Positions 62,087 through 64,000 of a DNA stretch of 64,000 bases are shown in pieces. The DNA is taken from NCBI RefSeq assembly GCF_965276875.1, contig NZ_OZ255701.1:1240001-1304000 (forward strand), written 5' to 3'. Position 1 is the stretch's first letter, and each line of letters starts with the position of its first letter. Under the pieces are notes generated by a model. That model was not told the DNA's origin and made no database searches. It saw nothing but the letters and a program-made list of their open reading frames with translations. The translations under genes and the position numbers were made by a program. This DNA is from Lichenicoccus sp965276875 (GTDB lineage Bacteria > Pseudomonadota > Alphaproteobacteria > Acetobacterales > Acetobacteraceae).

Positions 62087-64000
62087 ATGGTGAACGCGGA
62101 GCGACTGCTTGAAGGTCTGAAGAAGCTCAGGAAGAAGCTGGAGGCCGATCTTCGTCACCATCACGTGTCCTCCGCTGGCCGGGCCGCAATCGAGGCTGAG
62201 TGGCAGGAGGCGCGGGACACGAAGCGTACCGCCGACACCTTCGAGACCTTCTTCGGCGCCGCGGTGGACCAGGCGACGGTGCACTGGATCCTCGCCCTCG
62301 TGTTCCTCCGCTTCCTCGAGGACAACGGCCTGCTGGACCACCCGCTCGTCTCGGGCGCCGGGGAGCGACTTGAACTCGCCCAGCTGCGGCAGCGCGAGCA
62401 TTTCCGCGCCCACCCGACGGACAGCGACGCCGAATACCTGCTGGCGATGTTCGGGGAGGCGGCGCGGCTGCCGGGCCTCAGCGGCCTCTACGATCCCGCC
62501 CCCAATCCGCTGTTCCGGCTGCCCGTCTCGGGCGACGGGGCAAAGGAGCTGTTCGACTTCTTCCGCCAGCGTGTGGCTGGGACCGCGGCGCTAGTGCACG
62601 ACTTCGCCGACCCGGACTGGAACACCCGCTTCCTCGGTGACCTCTACCAGTATCTGTCGGAGGAGGCGCGCAAGCGTTTCGCCTTGCTGCAGACGCCGGA
62701 CTTTGTGGAGGCGTGGATCCTCTCCCGCACCCTCGACCCGGCGATCCGCGAGTTCGGGCATGAGCAGGTGCGGATGATCGACCCGGCCTGCGGCAGTGGC
62801 CACTTCCTGCTGAGCGGGTTTGCCCGGCTGCTGGCGGAATGGACGCGCCATGCGCCGGAGATGCCGCAAGCGGCGCAGGTGCAAAAGGCGCTGGACGCAG
62901 TGGGGGGCGTGGACCTGAACCCCTTTGCGGTGGAAATCGCGCGCTTTCGCCTGCTGGTCGCGGCACTGAAGGGAGCGGGCGTGCAACGTTTGGCCGCCGC
63001 GCCAGATTTCCGTTTCCAGCTCGCCACTGGCGACAGCCTGCTGCATGGACGGCACTTCGCCCGGCACGAGTTGGGCGGAGCGGAGGAGGGCTTCCGGCGC
63101 GTGCTGCGCCACCACTACGCGGCGGAAGACGCTGACGCCGTAAATGCCATCCTCGGTCGTCAGTACCACGCCGTGGTCGGCAATCCACCCTACATTACAC
63201 CCAAGGACGCGGCGATGCGGTACGCCTACCGCGAGATCTACGATAGCTGCCACATGAAATACGGGCTCGGCGCGCCCTTTACCGAGCGTTTCTTCGATCT
63301 GGCGGAGCAGGGCACGAGGGATCAGGCCGCGGGCTTTGTCGGGCTGATTGTTGCCAACAGCTTCATGAAGCGAGAGTTCGGAAGGAAGCTGATCCAAGAT
63401 GTGCTGCCGCGGCTCGATCTAACCCACATCGTCGACACTTCCGGCGCCTACATTCCTGGCCATGGCACGCCGACGGCGATCCTTTTCGGGCGCAACCGCA
63501 CACCCGTCGCACAGGTGGTACGGACAGTGCGCGGGGTGGGGGGTGAACCAACAGCACCGGAGATTCCGAAGCACGGGCTGGTCTGGTCGGCGATCGTAGG
63601 ACAGACCGATTTAGCAACGTCCGAAAGCGATTTCATTAGCACCGAAGATACTGAACGCGCGGCTCTCGCACGGCATCCCTGGAATATGGGTGGCGGCGGC
63701 GCTTCCGAGGTGCAGGCGGCTATCGAGGACGACCGCCCGCGCTTAGCGCAGATGGCGGCAGCTATCGGGGTATTCGGCATGACCAATGCAGACGAAGTCA
63801 TGCTAGCGGATACGGCGGCCTTTAGACGGACCAGGTGTGAACCAAGCGCAATACGGTCTCTGGTCGTCGGGGATCAGACACGAGATTGGCGTATAACCGA
63901 AGCCGACGCGGTAATCTTCCCCTACGACGAGTCTGGGCTTCTGCAACTCGATCAGATGCCGATGACAGCCCGCTGGCTTTGGCTAGCGCGAACAGTAATG
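62087..64000 (+). CDS. pglX: BREX type 2 adenine-specific methyltransferase PglX, 3'-truncated by window edge
   Basis: 638 codons in frame to the last base; a full PglX is about 1,200 aa. It starts MVNAERLLEGLKKLRKKLEA (GTG 62090 also possible). An N-terminal helical region (VHWILALVFLRFLEDNGLL) leads to SAM motif I DPACGSGHFLLSGF (from residue 232), VDLNPFAVEIARFRL and catalytic motif IV VVGNPPYI (Asn366). It methylates host DNA as the BREX mark and is needed for exclusion. pglY/pglZ should follow outside the window. Confidence 0.93.
   Translation, partial: MVNAERLLEGLKKLRKKLEADLRHHHVSSAGRAAIEAEWQEARDTKRTADTFETFFGAAVDQATVHWILALVFLRFLEDNGLLDHPLVSGAGERLELAQLRQREHFRAHPTDSDAEYLLAMFGEAARLPGLSGLYDPAPNPLFRLPVSGDGAKELFDFFRQRVAGTAALVHDFADPDWNTRFLGDLYQYLSEEARKRFALLQTPDFVEAWILSRTLDPAIREFGHEQVRMIDPACGSGHFLLSGFARLLAEWTRHAPEMPQAAQVQKALDAVGGVDLNPFAVEIARFRLLVAALKGAGVQRLAAAPDFRFQLATGDSLLHGRHFARHELGGAEEGFRRVLRHHYAAEDADAVNAILGRQYHAVVGNPPYITPKDAAMRYAYREIYDSCHMKYGLGAPFTERFFDLAEQGTRDQAAGFVGLIVANSFMKREFGRKLIQDVLPRLDLTHIVDTSGAYIPGHGTPTAILFGRNRTPVAQVVRTVRGVGGEPTAPEIPKHGLVWSAIVGQTDLATSESDFISTEDTERAALARHPWNMGGGGASEVQAAIEDDRPRLAQMAAAIGVFGMTNADEVMLADTAAFRRTRCEPSAIRSLVVGDQTRDWRITEADAVIFPYDESGLLQLDQMPMTARWLWLARTVM

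Noticed and set aside
1..64000. CRISPR array or rRNA genes
   Set aside because: No regularly spaced repeats or rRNA-like sequence were seen on either strand.

Overview
The window is GC-rich DNA from a Gram-negative, most likely alphaproteobacterial genome. Two OprB-like porins, split MaoC/SDR beta-oxidation genes and overall gene style suggest Acetobacteraceae or another Rhodospirillales member; this is inference, since no rRNA or other marker gene is present.

Positions 1-35.4 kb form a large catabolic region. It holds two metal-dependent amidohydrolase-fold decarboxylase candidates (one close to gamma-resorcylate decarboxylase), two VOC/extradiol-type proteins, a flavin aromatic hydroxylase, a fumarylacetoacetase-family hydrolase, an aldehyde dehydrogenase and a maleylacetate-reductase-like iron alcohol dehydrogenase. 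Several esterases and alpha/beta hydrolases, an MFS importer and two outer-membrane porins accompany them. From 21.5 to 34.3 kb there is a CoA-ester beta-oxidation set: acyl-CoA ligase, AMACR-like CoA enzyme, two acyl-CoA dehydrogenases, split MaoC hydratases, two SDR dehydrogenases and an SCP2-type thiolase. TetR and LysR regulators are interspersed. Together they suggest uptake, ester cleavage, ring hydroxylation/decarboxylation, ring cleavage and beta-oxidation of an aromatic or alicyclic substrate.

Positions 35.5-64 kb are an accessory (defence/mobile) region. It contains small membrane-protein genes and a SIR2-DUF4020-type defence gene (about 1,280 codons before disruption) split by an IS3-family insertion and then hit by an amber codon. 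A hydrolase/exonuclease III pair, two orphan genes, a reverse transcriptase with YADN in place of YADD, and an IS5-family element follow. Next come an HNH nuclease with a possible sensor domain, an excisionase-like gene with two overlapping tyrosine recombinases, and an unknown gene. The region ends with the start of a BREX type 2 (Pgl) locus: pglW, an inserted higBA-like toxin-antitoxin pair, and pglX running off the window.

The most unusual signal is a 14-bp near-palindrome, TGCAGTTAAGTGCA, found exactly three times and in three degenerate copies between 45.8 and 56.7 kb, usually between gene modules and once in the 3' end of the second recombinase gene. It could be a recombination site of a cassette-like element or the operator of a shared regulator.
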